Shown: positions 51,479 through 59,600 of the stretch, one piece after another
Layout of the letters: every line of letters begins with the position of its first letter
Position numbering within the stretch: position 1 is the first letter of the stretch
Assembly (NCBI GenBank): GCA_016281125.1
Contig: JAEEIA010000002.1
Coordinates: forward strand, 1-64,000
Reading direction: 5' to 3'
Origin: Oscillospiraceae bacterium
Lineage (GTDB): Bacteria; Bacillota; Clostridia; Oscillospirales; Ruminococcaceae
Length of the DNA stretch: 64,000 bases
The notes under the pieces: model-generated
The model's database searches: none
Told to the model about the DNA's origin: nothing
What the model saw: only the letters and a program-made list of their open reading frames with translations
Translations under genes and position numbers: made by a program

Positions 51479-51946
51479 ATGCAGATCATTCTGGATGAAA
51501 AAGCGTATCTGGAAATCTGGGACAAAGTGTATGCGGAATACCGGTTTCAGCGGGAAGCCGACGAATGGCTGCGGCCGCCGCTTCCGCACAAAAAATACAG
51601 GCTCGGGCAGCTCTGGACGGATGAACAGGAACGGCTTGTCAACAGCATATTCAGCAGGCTCTGTCCGCAGACCATGTATGCGCTGGACTGGCAGCACGAC
51701 TGCTTTCTCTTTTCGCCGGCTGAAAACATCCCGCCGGATTTCTGGTTTCACGATGCGGAGCGGGACTGCAACGTCTATTTTCCGTGCTATTATCCGAACG
51801 GCGATTTCCATTTCTTTCTGTCCTCAGACCGGCAGCTCGGGCTGTTCGGGCATCCGTGGCGGGAAGAAATCTATGTCATGGGAAATGCACTGATTGCGGA
51901 ATTTGATCACATGCAGGATCAGCTTGGTCTTGCAGAATGCCCCTGA
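51479..51946 (+). CDS. DUF2716-like protein
   Basis: A 155-residue acidic soluble protein rich in Trp, Phe and Tyr. The stretches YALDWQHDCFLFSP, VYFPCYYPNGDFHFFLSSD and GLFGHPWREEIYVMG agree with the DUF2716 family, which has no known function. AGGAGA precedes the ATG, 24 bases after murB. It interrupts the usual murB-rapZ neighbourhood. Codon use looks like that of its neighbours. Confidence 0.75.
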   Translation: MQIILDEKAYLEIWDKVYAEYRFQREADEWLRPPLPHKKYRLGQLWTDEQERLVNSIFSRLCPQTMYALDWQHDCFLFSPAENIPPDFWFHDAERDCNVYFPCYYPNGDFHFFLSSDRQLGLFGHPWREEIYVMGNALIAEFDHMQDQLGLAECP

Positions 51947-52002
51947 CGATACGCACCTGCGTTTCGGAAAAAAGACTGTGAAAAAAGGATACGTCAAAAC
52001 AA

Positions 52003-52881
52003 ATGATGGAACTGATTTTAGTGACCGGCATGGCAGGTGCCGGAAAGACCAGTGCGCTTGATGCACTGGAGGACATCGGCTATTACGCAGTGGACAATCT
52101 CCCGCTTGCGATGCTGGAGCCGTTTCTGCGGCACTGTCTGGACAAGGGCGGGCGCTATTCCCGCGCGGCCGCAGTCATCGACCTGCGCTCCTGCCACCGG
52201 TATTCCGAACTGGCGGAGGCCTACCGTGCGATGCGGGCGCAGTATCAGAACGAGGTGCGCTTCTCAATGCTCTGCCTGGAGGCGGCGGACGAGGTGCTGC
52301 TCAAGCGTTTCCGGACGCATCGCCGGAGCCATCCGGTTGCGGTGCGCAAATTTGAAGGTGATCTGGAAAAGGCCATCCGCTTTGAGCATGAGGAATTGCA
52401 GGTGCTCCGCGCAACGGCGGATTATCCGCTGGATTCCTCACTCATTACGGCGGCACAGTTAAAAGAGCAGGTCAAGACGCACTTTTTGCAGCGCGTCACG
52501 GATGCGATGCCGATTCAGGTCATGAGCTTCGGGTTCAAGTACGGCGCGCCGATGGAGGCCGACCTGGTCTTTGACGTCCGCTGCCTGCCGAACCCGTATT
52601 ATGTCGAGGAGCTGAAAACGCATACCGGCGCAGAGCAGTGCGTGCAGGACTATGTCATGAACGCACCGGAATCGCATGAGTATTTTGATAAAATCATGCA
52701 GATGCTGAAATTTCTGATTCCGCTGTACATCCGCGAGGGACGGCCGCAGCTGGTGGTCGCGTTCGGCTGCACCGGCGGACAGCACCGCTCGGTCACCTTT
52801 GCCGAGCTGGTTTCGGCAGAACTGAAACACGCGGATATGCATGTGATTCTGCATCACCGCGATTACAGAAAAAACAGGTAA
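52003..52881 (+). CDS. rapZ: RapZ/YvcJ-family nucleotide-binding RNase adapter
   Basis: A 292-residue P-loop protein: LILVTGMAGAGKTSALDALE at the N terminus, followed by DIGYYAVDNLPLAML, which is typical of the family. The C-terminal domain holds MSFGFKYGAPMEADLVFDVR, LPNPYYVEELKTHTG, VAFGCTGGQHRSVTFAE and HHRDYRKN. In E. coli RapZ controls glmS small RNAs; in Firmicutes YvcJ binds nucleotides and affects competence. The gene order hprK-murB-rapZ is conserved, but yvcK and whiA do not follow here. Confidence 0.95.
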   Translation: MMELILVTGMAGAGKTSALDALEDIGYYAVDNLPLAMLEPFLRHCLDKGGRYSRAAAVIDLRSCHRYSELAEAYRAMRAQYQNEVRFSMLCLEAADEVLLKRFRTHRRSHPVAVRKFEGDLEKAIRFEHEELQVLRATADYPLDSSLITAAQLKEQVKTHFLQRVTDAMPIQVMSFGFKYGAPMEADLVFDVRCLPNPYYVEELKTHTGAEQCVQDYVMNAPESHEYFDKIMQMLKFLIPLYIREGRPQLVVAFGCTGGQHRSVTFAELVSAELKHADMHVILHHRDYRKNR

Positions 52882-52885
52882 CACC

Positions 52886-53248
52886 ATGAAAAAACTGCAA
52901 ACAGTCACCCGCATGGCCGACGCGGTCGTGTTCATCTGCACAACGCTTGCGATTGCAGGCGTGTTCTACGAGGGCATGACGCTGAAATGGTACGGCTTTG
53001 TCGGTGTCCTTGTCATCTGCATGGACTATACGTTCATGCCGGCAACGATTCTGCATCTGATTGCGGACAAAAAGGACAAGTGCATCCTTCCGCATGTGCT
53101 CTCGCTGCTGATGATTGCTGCGGCGGTCATCATGAAAATCGCGGGGATTGCTTATCCCGCAGTGACGCTGGTGCTGTGGTATTTCTACATCTGGTTTCTG
53201 TACGGCAGCATCCTCGTCAGACGCAGAATCCGGAAAGCTCAGACCTGA
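52886..53248 (+). CDS. Small four-helix membrane protein, unknown
   Basis: A 120-residue hydrophobic protein that starts 4 bases after rapZ. Hydrophobic segments are AVVFICTTLAIAGVFYEG, YGFVGVLVICMDYTFMPATI, HVLSLLMIAAAVIMKIAGIA and YPAVTLVLWYFYIWFLYGSI. The C terminus is basic (RRRIRKAQT), consistent with a cytoplasmic end. No family is recognised. The next gene begins 26 bases later, so it may be part of a transcript reaching the dockerin gene. Confidence 0.7.
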   Translation: MKKLQTVTRMADAVVFICTTLAIAGVFYEGMTLKWYGFVGVLVICMDYTFMPATILHLIADKKDKCILPHVLSLLMIAAAVIMKIAGIAYPAVTLVLWYFYIWFLYGSILVRRRIRKAQT

Positions 53249-53274
53249 AGAAACAAACGGAGAAGGAGCGGCTT

Positions 53275-54324
53275 ATGAAAAAACGACTCACAGCAGTTCT
53301 GCTTGCAGCAATGACGGCGTGTTCTGCGTTCACAACAGCTGTTTCCGCAGGCGGTTATTCTTACAGAAATTTTGAAACGGAGCGGAACGGCAGCTTTTAT
53401 GCACGCAAATACGAGGAGAAGCCGGATGAAGCGACGTTTGAATTTTCACATCCGGTTTATAACGAAAACACCGGCGGCTTTTCCTGCAAATGGGACAAAG
53501 TGTTTCTGATCGTGGCAGAGGTTGGCTGGGAAAATCCCGCAGCATATGCCGGAAAGAGCTACAAAGCCTTTCCCGGACTCAGTGTGACCTATGACGCTGA
53601 TTTCTGTATAGACGGCAACGGATACTACGGCGTACACGGCTGGACAAAGAATCCGCTTTCAGAATTCTATATCGTGGAAGGCTGGGGCAGCTGGCGGCCG
53701 CCCGGCGGCGGTTATAAAGGCACAGTAGCCGTAAACGGGCAGAATTATGATCTGTACTACGCGTTATACCACGATGCGCCGTCTATTGAAGGTACGAAGA
53801 CCATTCCGGAGTATTATTGTGTCCGGCAGGAGAATTCTGTCGCAGAGGGTGTTTCGTCACATGTGACCGGAACGATCAATGTGTATGAAATATTTCAGGA
53901 ATGGGCCAATGCCGGTTTGAATGTAGACGGCGAACTGGAATACTGCGGACTGTTTGCGGAAGGCTACGGCGGGGGCCAGCATAATTCATCCGGTTCTTTC
54001 CATGTGCATTCTGCATCACGCAGCTGGGAAGATCCGGCGGGGAATCTTACAGCGCCGGACTGGTTCCTGACGGATACCCCGGCCGGTGTCCCCGGCGATG
54101 CGAACTGTGACGGCGTTGTCGATGTCGCGGATGCCGTGCTGGTCATGCGCTATGCGGCTGCGGACAGTGAGGCCGTGATCACGGAGCAGGGCATCCGGAA
54201 TGCCGATACAGACCAAAACGGCAATACCGATTCCGATGACGCTGTGAATATCCTGCTGTACATTGCAAAGAAGATCCGGCTCCCTCTGAATGAAAACGGA
54301 AATGATGCCGCGGCCGGTAATTGA
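53275..54324 (+). CDS. Dockerin-bearing GH11-like (xylanase-type) secreted protein
   Basis: A 349-residue exported protein. A signal peptide (cut near AVSA-GG, residue 25) is followed by a divergent GH11 jelly roll: NGYYGVHGWTKNPLSEFYIV with the nucleophile Glu, VNGQNYDLYYALYHDAPSIE for the thumb region, and FAEGYGGGQHNSSGSFHVH with the acid/base Glu. A type I dockerin covers residues ~274-340. It has two calcium repeats, GDANCDGVVDVADAVLVMRY and DTDQNGNTDSDDAVNILLYI, and docks the enzyme to a cellulosome cohesin. AAGGAG precedes the ATG. Sequence divergence leaves the exact substrate open, but xylan is the first guess. Confidence 0.88.
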   Translation: MKKRLTAVLLAAMTACSAFTTAVSAGGYSYRNFETERNGSFYARKYEEKPDEATFEFSHPVYNENTGGFSCKWDKVFLIVAEVGWENPAAYAGKSYKAFPGLSVTYDADFCIDGNGYYGVHGWTKNPLSEFYIVEGWGSWRPPGGGYKGTVAVNGQNYDLYYALYHDAPSIEGTKTIPEYYCVRQENSVAEGVSSHVTGTINVYEIFQEWANAGLNVDGELEYCGLFAEGYGGGQHNSSGSFHVHSASRSWEDPAGNLTAPDWFLTDTPAGVPGDANCDGVVDVADAVLVMRYAAADSEAVITEQGIRNADTDQNGNTDSDDAVNILLYIAKKIRLPLNENGNDAAAGN

Positions 54325-54335
54325 GGAGGCTCAGC

Positions 54336-54692
54336 ATGAAAAAGTGGTATAATGAAGAATACGAATTCACCGTTGAGATCACGGGATTCCTGCGCGGGGA
54401 TCACACGGAGCATTACTGCCGCAACGGCGAGGAAATCGGTGACAGATACACCTGCACCTACGGATGTCCGGTCAATCAGGACGGCTGCGGCATCTGCTCC
54501 AAGACCATGATGATGCTGTATCCGCTGATGGAAGCGGTGCGCAGCGGCGGCGACCTCGAAAACCTCGGCGGGGACAGCAGATACAGCAAGACTGTCGTCT
54601 GTCCGGACGGCTGCGTGATCTTCCGGCTGACCGCAAGGCCGCTCGGGAACGAGAACTTCCACAAGGGCGGCTTCTGGAAGGATCCGGAATGA
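54336..54692 (+). CDS. TIGR04076-like Cys-containing protein
   Basis: A 118-residue soluble protein. It resembles the TIGR04076 family (EFTVEITGFLRGD, MMLYPLMEAVRSGGDL, VVCPDGCVIFRL). Cys residues at HYC, YTCTYGCPV and GCGICSK could bind a metal, and CPDGC is a further pair. No reaction is known. GAGGAGG lies upstream of the ATG. The stop overlaps the birA start (ATGA). Confidence 0.75.
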   Translation: MKKWYNEEYEFTVEITGFLRGDHTEHYCRNGEEIGDRYTCTYGCPVNQDGCGICSKTMMMLYPLMEAVRSGGDLENLGGDSRYSKTVVCPDGCVIFRLTARPLGNENFHKGGFWKDPE

Positions 54693-55471
54693 GAGAGAAA
54701 ATCGCAGCGCGTCTGCCGGAGGACACAAAAAGCTTGCAGCTGCATGTGTTTGATACAGTGACCTCGACGAATGATCTGCTGCGGGACGCCGCGGAACAGG
54801 GCGCGCCGGAATTCACAGTATATGCCGCGCGGCAGCAGACCGCCGGAAAAGGAAGGCAGGGGCGGCAGTTTTATTCGCCGCCGCATTCCGGGCTGTATCT
54901 CAGTATGCTGCTGCGTCCGCAGATCCAGGCAGCGGAAACGCTCGCACTGACGCCGATGGCTGCGGTCGCGGCTGCGGAAGCGGTCGAGCAGTGTACCGCA
55001 CAGCGCGTGCAGATCAAATGGGTGAATGATCTGCTGCTGCACGGCAGAAAGATCTGCGGAATCCTTGCAGAATCGAAGTTTTCTGCCGGGACAGTGCCGG
55101 ATTATGTGGTCGTCGGCATCGGGATCAACCTGACGGAACCGGCGGGCGGCTTTCCGGCGGCGCTGCGGGACATTGCAGCAGCGGTTTATCCGCAGAACGC
55201 AGATCCGGAAACAGCATTTGCGGACTGTGCCGCGGCGCTGATTACCGCGCTGATCCGGCAGTACCGGCAGCTTGCGCAGAAGGGCTATCTGCAAGGCTAC
55301 CGCGAACGGCTCTGCGTGCTGGGGCAGCCGGTGATTGTGAATGAAAACGGTGTCGAGCGTCCGGCGACCGCGCTGGCCGTGGACGATGATCTGCGGCTGC
55401 TGGTGCGATATGCGGACGGCACCGAGCAATGGCGCGCAACCGGAGAAATCCGTATTCGGCTTGACAAATAA
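54689..55471 (+). CDS. birA: Biotin-[acetyl-CoA-carboxylase] ligase
   Basis: A 260-residue enzyme that activates biotin with ATP and attaches it to carrier lysines of biotin enzymes. The catalytic loop is QTAGKGRQGRQFYSPP, preceded by DTVTSTNDLLRD. IKWVNDLLLHGRKICGIL and VVVGIGINLT follow. It has no N-terminal helix-turn-helix, so it is the non-regulatory (group I) type. The C-terminal small domain contains LAVDDDLRLLVRYADG. The start is coupled to the upstream gene by a 4-base overlap. The promoter of the next operon lies inside its 3' end. Confidence 0.95.
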   Translation: MREKIAARLPEDTKSLQLHVFDTVTSTNDLLRDAAEQGAPEFTVYAARQQTAGKGRQGRQFYSPPHSGLYLSMLLRPQIQAAETLALTPMAAVAAAEAVEQCTAQRVQIKWVNDLLLHGRKICGILAESKFSAGTVPDYVVVGIGINLTEPAGGFPAALRDIAAAVYPQNADPETAFADCAAALITALIRQYRQLAQKGYLQGYRERLCVLGQPVIVNENGVERPATALAVDDDLRLLVRYADGTEQWRATGEIRIRLDK

Positions 55472-55489
55472 AACAGAACAGAGTATAAT
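55461..55489 (+). promoter_or_regulatory. Promoter of the ExbB/ExbD-like operon
   Basis: TTGACA (55461-55466), 17-bp spacer, TATAAT (55484-55489), starting within the last codons of birA. Confidence 0.9.
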
Positions 55490-55528
55490 GAATCCGATGT
55501 CGAAAGCTGACGAAAGGACGGTGCTGCT

Positions 55529-55987
55529 ATGGAAGCACTGCGCAAAATGCTCCCGCATTTGTTTTCACAGGACTGGTATATCGGCGTATGGGCGGTCGTG
55601 ACAGTCGGCCTGTTATTCCTGACGCGGTATCTGACCAAAGAGGTGCAGACGCTGACCGCGCCGGACAGTGATCTGAAAATGCTCCGGACACAGCGGCAGA
55701 AGCTGAATGTCTGCTATTCGCTGTTCACGACGTTTATTTCGATCTTCCCGCTGTGGGGCATGTTCGGAACCGTCAAGTCGCTGCTCTCCCTGGATATGAA
55801 CGGTGATCTGACGCGTGTGCAGGAAAACTTCTTCACCGCCCTGACATCGACCGCATGGGGTATTCTCTTTGCGATCGGGTTCAAAGTGGCAAATGCATGG
55901 TTTGTCAGCATTATCACCGAGGAGGTGCTGGAAAAATCCGGCCGGATCCTCGACCGCCCGGCGCGTCCGCCCAAGGGGACGGCATGA
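55529..55987 (+). CDS. MotA/TolQ/ExbB-family proton channel protein
   Basis: A 152-residue membrane protein with three helices: WYIGVWAVVTVGLLFLTRYL, CYSLFTTFISIFPLWGMFGT and LTSTAWGILFAIGFKVANAW. The segment PLWGMFGTVKSLLSL matches the G-L-x-GTV core of TolQ/ExbB, and ALTSTAWGILFAIGF matches the conserved T-A-W-G-L region of the last helix. The protein is short compared with E. coli ExbB (~240 residues). Its stop overlaps the start of an ExbD/TolR-like partner. A monoderm cell has no outer membrane to energise, so the output is likely a wall-related or unknown task. Confidence 0.88.
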   Translation: MEALRKMLPHLFSQDWYIGVWAVVTVGLLFLTRYLTKEVQTLTAPDSDLKMLRTQRQKLNVCYSLFTTFISIFPLWGMFGTVKSLLSLDMNGDLTRVQENFFTALTSTAWGILFAIGFKVANAWFVSIITEEVLEKSGRILDRPARPPKGTA

Positions 55988-56562
55988 AGCGCGGGGCAAA
56001 GGAGCTGCTGCTGGATTTTACCCCGCTGCTCGATGTGACCATGATCCTGCTGTTCTTCTTTGTACTGTTCAGCCGGATCGGCGTGGACAGTATCCGGCAG
56101 GAGGCTGCGCAGAATATGCAGGATGCGAAAGCACTGCATGCAGAAGCCTCGCAGATGATGCAGGATGCGGAGGCCTTGCAGGAAGATGCTGACGGTCAGC
56201 TTGCGATTCTTGCAGAGGCGGATGCCCGTGCAGCAGAAGCGGCAGAGGCAATGATCGCGTTTTCCCGCGGGGAAAATTACCGGCTGCGGCTCAAAATGGA
56301 ACCGGACGGCTGGGTGCTGCGGATCTATCAGGGCAAAAAAATCGTCGGCGCACTGGAGGACAGCAAGACCTTCACAGAGGATCTGAAAGAGTCGCTTGAC
56401 CGCGCCGGATGGAAAGCCGCAGATACGCTGCTCTGTGAATTTTGCTATGAGGCAGCCGATCCCGGCAGCCGTGTGGCATACAACCGTGTGGAGAACGCAC
56501 TGACGGAGATCCGGAAGCAGTATCCGCAAGTGTATATCTCAGAAATTGATCTGTCACAGTGA
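55984..56562 (+). CDS. ExbD/TolR-like protein with coiled-coil stalk
   Basis: A 192-residue protein with one N-terminal helix carrying LLDFTPLLDVTMILLFFFVL. This is the TolR/ExbD pattern TP-x-x-D-V with the proton-carrying Asp intact. An Ala/Glu/Gln-rich heptad region of ~75 residues (MQDAKALHAEASQMMQDAEA ...) predicts a coiled coil. It is followed by a small extracellular domain, about residues 105-192 (YRLRLKMEPDGWVLRIYQGK ...). The coiled coil is unusual for ExbD. The start overlaps the ExbB-like gene by 4 bases (ATGA). Confidence 0.85.
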   Translation: MKRGAKELLLDFTPLLDVTMILLFFFVLFSRIGVDSIRQEAAQNMQDAKALHAEASQMMQDAEALQEDADGQLAILAEADARAAEAAEAMIAFSRGENYRLRLKMEPDGWVLRIYQGKKIVGALEDSKTFTEDLKESLDRAGWKAADTLLCEFCYEAADPGSRVAYNRVENALTEIRKQYPQVYISEIDLSQ

Positions 56563-56575
56563 AAGGATGTTTCAA

Positions 56576-57046
56576 ATGAAAAAATTTCTTGCAGTTGTTC
56601 TGATTCTTGCCGTGATTGCAGCTGCGGTCTGGCTGCTGTTCCATTTCGGCCTGTTCGGGCTCGGCAAGGGCAGCTCCGGCAGCAGCAATTCCGGAACGGC
56701 GTCCTCTGCGGCCAGCGCGGAATCAGCCGCTGAATCCGCTGCGGAAACGTCTGCACCGCCCGCCCCGGAATCCTCAGAGGAATCTTCCGAAGCAGAAGAA
56801 AGCTCCGAAGCCCCGGCGGAAACCGTCATCGAGGAAAAGACCTATGTTGACGTCACCGTCAGCGGGAACAGCTATCTCTATCAGAACAGCACGCTGGAGC
56901 TGGACGCGCTGCTCGCGGAGCTGGAAAAGCTCGGCGATGACGTGACTGTCCGCATCACCGACGAAAAGGCGTCGCTGAAAGCCTATGAAGATCTGACCAA
57001 GGCGCTCGATGAAAGAAATATCGCCCGCGAGGACGCACAGGAATAA
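56576..57046 (+). CDS. Single-helix protein with ExbD-like extracellular domain
   Basis: A 156-residue protein. An N-terminal helix (FLAVVLILAVIAAAVWLLFH) is followed by a ~65-residue Ser/Ala/Glu-rich linker. The compact C-terminal domain reads YVDVTVSGNSYLYQNSTLEL, DALLAELEKLGDDVTVRITD and EKASLKAYEDLTKALDERNI, which follows the strand-helix plan of the ExbD/TolR periplasmic domain. The transmembrane Asp of ExbD is lacking. It starts 13 bases after the ExbD-like gene, so three genes form one operon. It may be the output module (inference). Confidence 0.75.
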   Translation: MKKFLAVVLILAVIAAAVWLLFHFGLFGLGKGSSGSSNSGTASSAASAESAAESAAETSAPPAPESSEESSEAEESSEAPAETVIEEKTYVDVTVSGNSYLYQNSTLELDALLAELEKLGDDVTVRITDEKASLKAYEDLTKALDERNIAREDAQE

Positions 57047-57049
57047 ACA

Positions 57050-57095
57050 AAAAACAGGCAGCCGGAGCATCAAGCCCGGCTGCCTGTTCATTTTG
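57050..57095. terminator. Bidirectional terminator between the ExbBD-like operon and ireB
   Basis: 13-bp stem AACAGGCAGCCGG / CCGGCTGCCTGTT with A-rich and T-rich flanks. Confidence 0.85.
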
Positions 57096-57103
57096 CAGCA
57101 TGC

Positions 57104-57349
57104 TTATTCAGAAAGATAATTGCGCACAAGAACCTGCATCAGCTCGTCACGGTCAATATGCCGGATCAGGCTGCGTGCATTCTTATGTACGGTAATATAG
57201 GTCGGATCCTCCGAGAGAATGTAACCGACAATCTGATTGATCGGATTATATCCCTTTTCATTCAGCGCATCATAAACCGTGCGCAGGATCTGCTGCATCT
57301 GCTGTTCGCGTTCCGCACTCAGCGAAAAAGTGATCGTTTTATCAGACAT
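57104..57349 (-). CDS. ireB: IreB family regulatory phosphoprotein
   Basis: An 81-residue protein with the full IreB (UPF0297) signature: [59 protein letters not shown]. In enterococci IreB is phosphorylated by the PASTA kinase IreK and dephosphorylated by the PP2C phosphatase IreP, and it influences cephalosporin resistance. A PP2C gene lies at 3021 in this window. The ATG at 57349 follows AAAGGAG; the longer frame would cross its promoter (57408-57436). Confidence 0.95.
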   Translation of the reverse strand: MSDKTITFSLSAEREQQMQQILRTVYDALNEKGYNPINQIVGYILSEDPTYITVHKNARSLIRHIDRDELMQVLVRNYLSE

Positions 57350-57407
57350 ATTCTTGACTCCTTTCTGCACTGGATTCTGTTCTGAATTCTTCTCATCACA
57401 CGCTAAT

Positions 57408-57436
57408 ATTATACCGCAAACAACGGCGAACTGCAA
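57408..57436 (-). promoter_or_regulatory. ireB promoter
   Basis: Minus-strand TTGCAG, 17-bp spacer ending in GCGG, TATAAT. Confidence 0.85.
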
Positions 57437-57561
57437 TAGATTTGCAAAAAAATTGGCATCTTGCCTATTATCGGCCTGTATTTTTGGCAGATATGCACAT
57501 GCAGTACAAGCACCCGCACGGCAGCAGATCTGCACCGTGCGGGCGGATGTTTCCGGAATGC

Positions 57562-57738
57562 TCAGCAGCATTCAGAACGCTTGACAAAGGACGCACAGTC
57601 CACGCATTCCTTGACCGAAGGATTGGCCTCGTGCGTGTCGATGCGAACCTGATCGAGCGTGCAGAAGTCCTCCGTGCAGAGGTTGTGTGCGCACTGTCCG
57701 ACCGTGCAGTGGATACTCGGGTTCTTGCAGTTGTTCAT
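57562..57738 (-). CDS. DUF1540 Cys-rich small protein
   Basis: A 58-residue protein with ten Cys, encoded in a frame too short for most gene finders. It reads [20 protein letters not shown], then [15 protein letters not shown] and [15 protein letters not shown]. Spaced Cys around a short I-x-C-x3-C unit and a C-terminal C-x-x-C match DUF1540, a presumed metal-binding family. GAGGAG lies 8 bases before the ATG. A GC-rich hairpin (57512-57542) downstream may end the transcript. Confidence 0.88.
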   Translation of the reverse strand: MNNCKNPSIHCTVGQCAHNLCTEDFCTLDQVRIDTHEANPSVKECVDCASFVKRSECC

Positions 57739-58066
57739 GGAATCTCTCCTCTCTTTCGCGGCATTGCCTGCCGCATATCCTCATGATGTGCAAAATACAG
57801 GCATTTATGCACCGTATGCATCATATCATAAAAACAACGTATATGCGTTTGTTATGATACAAAACCGCAAACAAATCAAACTGTACCGGATTTGCAAGGA
57901 AATCAGAGAATTCAGGAGCATACTGCCGGAATTTTTCACGAAACCGCCTTATTTTCCGCCCCGCGCTGAATTTGTCCTTTTTTGCGTCTTGCAAAATCGG
58001 CGGGAATATGTTAGAATGGATGCAAAGAGCGTTCGGCAAGGCTGACGCGGAAAGGAGGATTTCGGT
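57739..58066. other. Intergenic region between divergent DUF1540 and nfeD
   Basis: It holds the nfeD promoter (57989-58017). Around 57820-57865 an imperfect inverted repeat (ATCATAA ... TTATGAT) surrounds CGTATATGCG and may be an operator. Nothing else is seen. Confidence 0.4.
57989..58017 (+). promoter_or_regulatory. Promoter of nfeD-SPFH
   Basis: TTGCAA (57989-57994), 17-bp spacer, TAGAAT (58012-58017). Confidence 0.78.
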
Positions 58067-58531
58067 ATGAGGTATCTCATTTTCTGGGGTGTGATCTTTG
58101 TTCTGACGCTGATCGCAGAGATCGCGTCCATGCAGCTCATCAGCATCTGGTTTACGGTCGGCGCAATCGGCGCCTTCATTGCCGCGATGAACGGCGTCGG
58201 ATTCCCCGGACAGCTCGGCATCTTCGTCGCAATCTCCGTTGTGCTGCTGCTCGTGACAAGGCCGCTGCTCGCAAAGCTGCGCGTCCGGCAGGAGCCGCGT
58301 ACAAATGCTGACAAGAATGTCGGAGAAACAGCGGTCATCATCGAGGAAGTCAATTCTGCGCTCGGCACCGGCAGAGCCAGAACCGGCGGCGTGGACTGGA
58401 TTGCGGTTTCCGAAACCGGAGAGATCCTTCCCGCGGAAACCATTGTTGTGATTACGCGCGTGGAAGGCGCAAAGCTCTACGTGCGGAAGGCCGAAGCAAA
58501 AGACCGGCACATGCAGCAGAATGACAGTTGA
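58067..58531 (+). CDS. NfeD family membrane protein
   Basis: A 154-residue protein of the short NfeD class. Hydrophobic segments YLIFWGVIFVLTLIAEIAS, WFTVGAIGAFIAAMNGVG and LGIFVAISVVLLLVTRPLLA are followed by an OB-fold domain (NVGETAVIIEEVNSALGTGR, LPAETIVVITRVEGAKLYVR). NfeD proteins pair with SPFH proteins in membrane microdomains, and an SPFH gene follows 40 bases on. AAAGGAGG precedes the ATG. Confidence 0.93.
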   Translation: MRYLIFWGVIFVLTLIAEIASMQLISIWFTVGAIGAFIAAMNGVGFPGQLGIFVAISVVLLLVTRPLLAKLRVRQEPRTNADKNVGETAVIIEEVNSALGTGRARTGGVDWIAVSETGEILPAETIVVITRVEGAKLYVRKAEAKDRHMQQNDS

Positions 58532-58571
58532 TTCAGACCGGAAGCGTGATTAAGAAACGGAGGATTTTACC

Positions 58572-59537
58572 ATGTTTGCAGCAATGATGCTTTTAAGCAA
58601 CGGTCCGCTGATCGTTGCACTCGTTCTGATCGTGATCTTTCTGATCGTGATCATCGCCAATATCAAGATTGTTCCGCAGGCGAACGTCTACGTCGTGGAG
58701 CGTCTCGGTACCTTCTATGCCGAGTGGCACACCGGCCCGCACTTCCTGGTGCCGTTCATTGACCGCGTGGCGAAGGTCGTCACCGTCAAGGAGCAGGTCG
58801 TGGATTTCAAGCCGCAGCCGGTTATCACAAAGGATAATGTTACCATGCAGATTGACACGGTCGTGTTCTTTGCCGTCACCGACGCAAAGCAGTACACCTA
58901 CGGCGTTGAGCGCCCGATGGCCGCAATCGAGAACCTGTCCGCAACGACGCTCCGTAACATCATCGGTGAGATGGAGCTCGATGCAACGCTGACCTCCCGT
59001 GACGTCATCAACTCGAAGATCACCGCGATCCTCGACCAGGCGACCGACCGCTGGGGCATCAAGGTCAACCGCGTGGAGCTGAAAAACATTCTGCCGCCGC
59101 GTGAGATTCAGGACGCCATGGAAAAGCAGATGAAGGCGGAGCGTGAGCGCCGTGAAAAGATCCTCCAGGCAGAGGGTGAAAAGAAGTCTGCAATTCTTGT
59201 GGCAGAAGGTGAAAAGGAATCCAAGATCCTGCGTGCGCAGGCGGATAAGGAATCCCAGATCCTCGCAGCAGAGGCACAGCAGCAGGCCATGCTGCTCCGT
59301 GCAGAGGCAATCCGCAAGCAGAAGATGCTGGAGGCACAGGGCGAAGCGGAGGCACTCCACATGCTGAACGAGGCTGCGCCGAACGACAAGGTCATCCAGC
59401 TGAGATCGCTGGAGGCGTTCGCCAGAGCCGCAGACGGCAAGGCGACCAAGATCATCATCCCGAGCGAGATTCAGGGTCTTGCAAGCCTGACCGCAGCTTT
59501 GAAGGGCATTGCGTCCAACGACACCCCGGAGCAGTAA
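58572..59537 (+). CDS. SPFH/Band 7 (stomatin-like, QmcA-type) protein
   Basis: A 321-residue protein with one N-terminal membrane helix (ALVLIVIFLIVIIANIKIV), then the SPFH domain: VVERLGTFYAEWHTGPHFLV, VDFKPQPVITKDNVTMQIDT and LDQATDRWGIKVNRVELKNI. A long charged helical stalk follows (AEGEKKSAILVAEGEKESKI ... QADKESQILAAEAQQQAMLL), built from repeats that allow ring assembly. The tail is IPSEIQGLASLTAALKGI. It is a membrane-organising protein, likely in a complex with the NfeD just upstream. Confidence 0.96.
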   Translation: MFAAMMLLSNGPLIVALVLIVIFLIVIIANIKIVPQANVYVVERLGTFYAEWHTGPHFLVPFIDRVAKVVTVKEQVVDFKPQPVITKDNVTMQIDTVVFFAVTDAKQYTYGVERPMAAIENLSATTLRNIIGEMELDATLTSRDVINSKITAILDQATDRWGIKVNRVELKNILPPREIQDAMEKQMKAERERREKILQAEGEKKSAILVAEGEKESKILRAQADKESQILAAEAQQQAMLLRAEAIRKQKMLEAQGEAEALHMLNEAAPNDKVIQLRSLEAFARAADGKATKIIIPSEIQGLASLTAALKGIASNDTPEQ

Positions 59538-59560
59538 GACAGAACAAAAGAATGATATGA

Positions 59561-59600
59561 AATCGGGCACAGCTTCGCGCTGTGCCCGATTCAGTTTGCC
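59561..59600 (+). terminator. Terminator after the SPFH gene
   Basis: 13-bp stem AATCGGGCACAGC / GCTGTGCCCGATT, tail CAGTTTGCCTT. A fragment of the MITE-like end (GCGGTATTTCCGATGGAT) follows at 59606-59623. Confidence 0.7.

Noticed and set aside
57572-57793. A 73-codon minus-strand frame
   Set aside because: It is out of frame with the DUF1540 gene, which has a good ribosome site and family Cys spacing.
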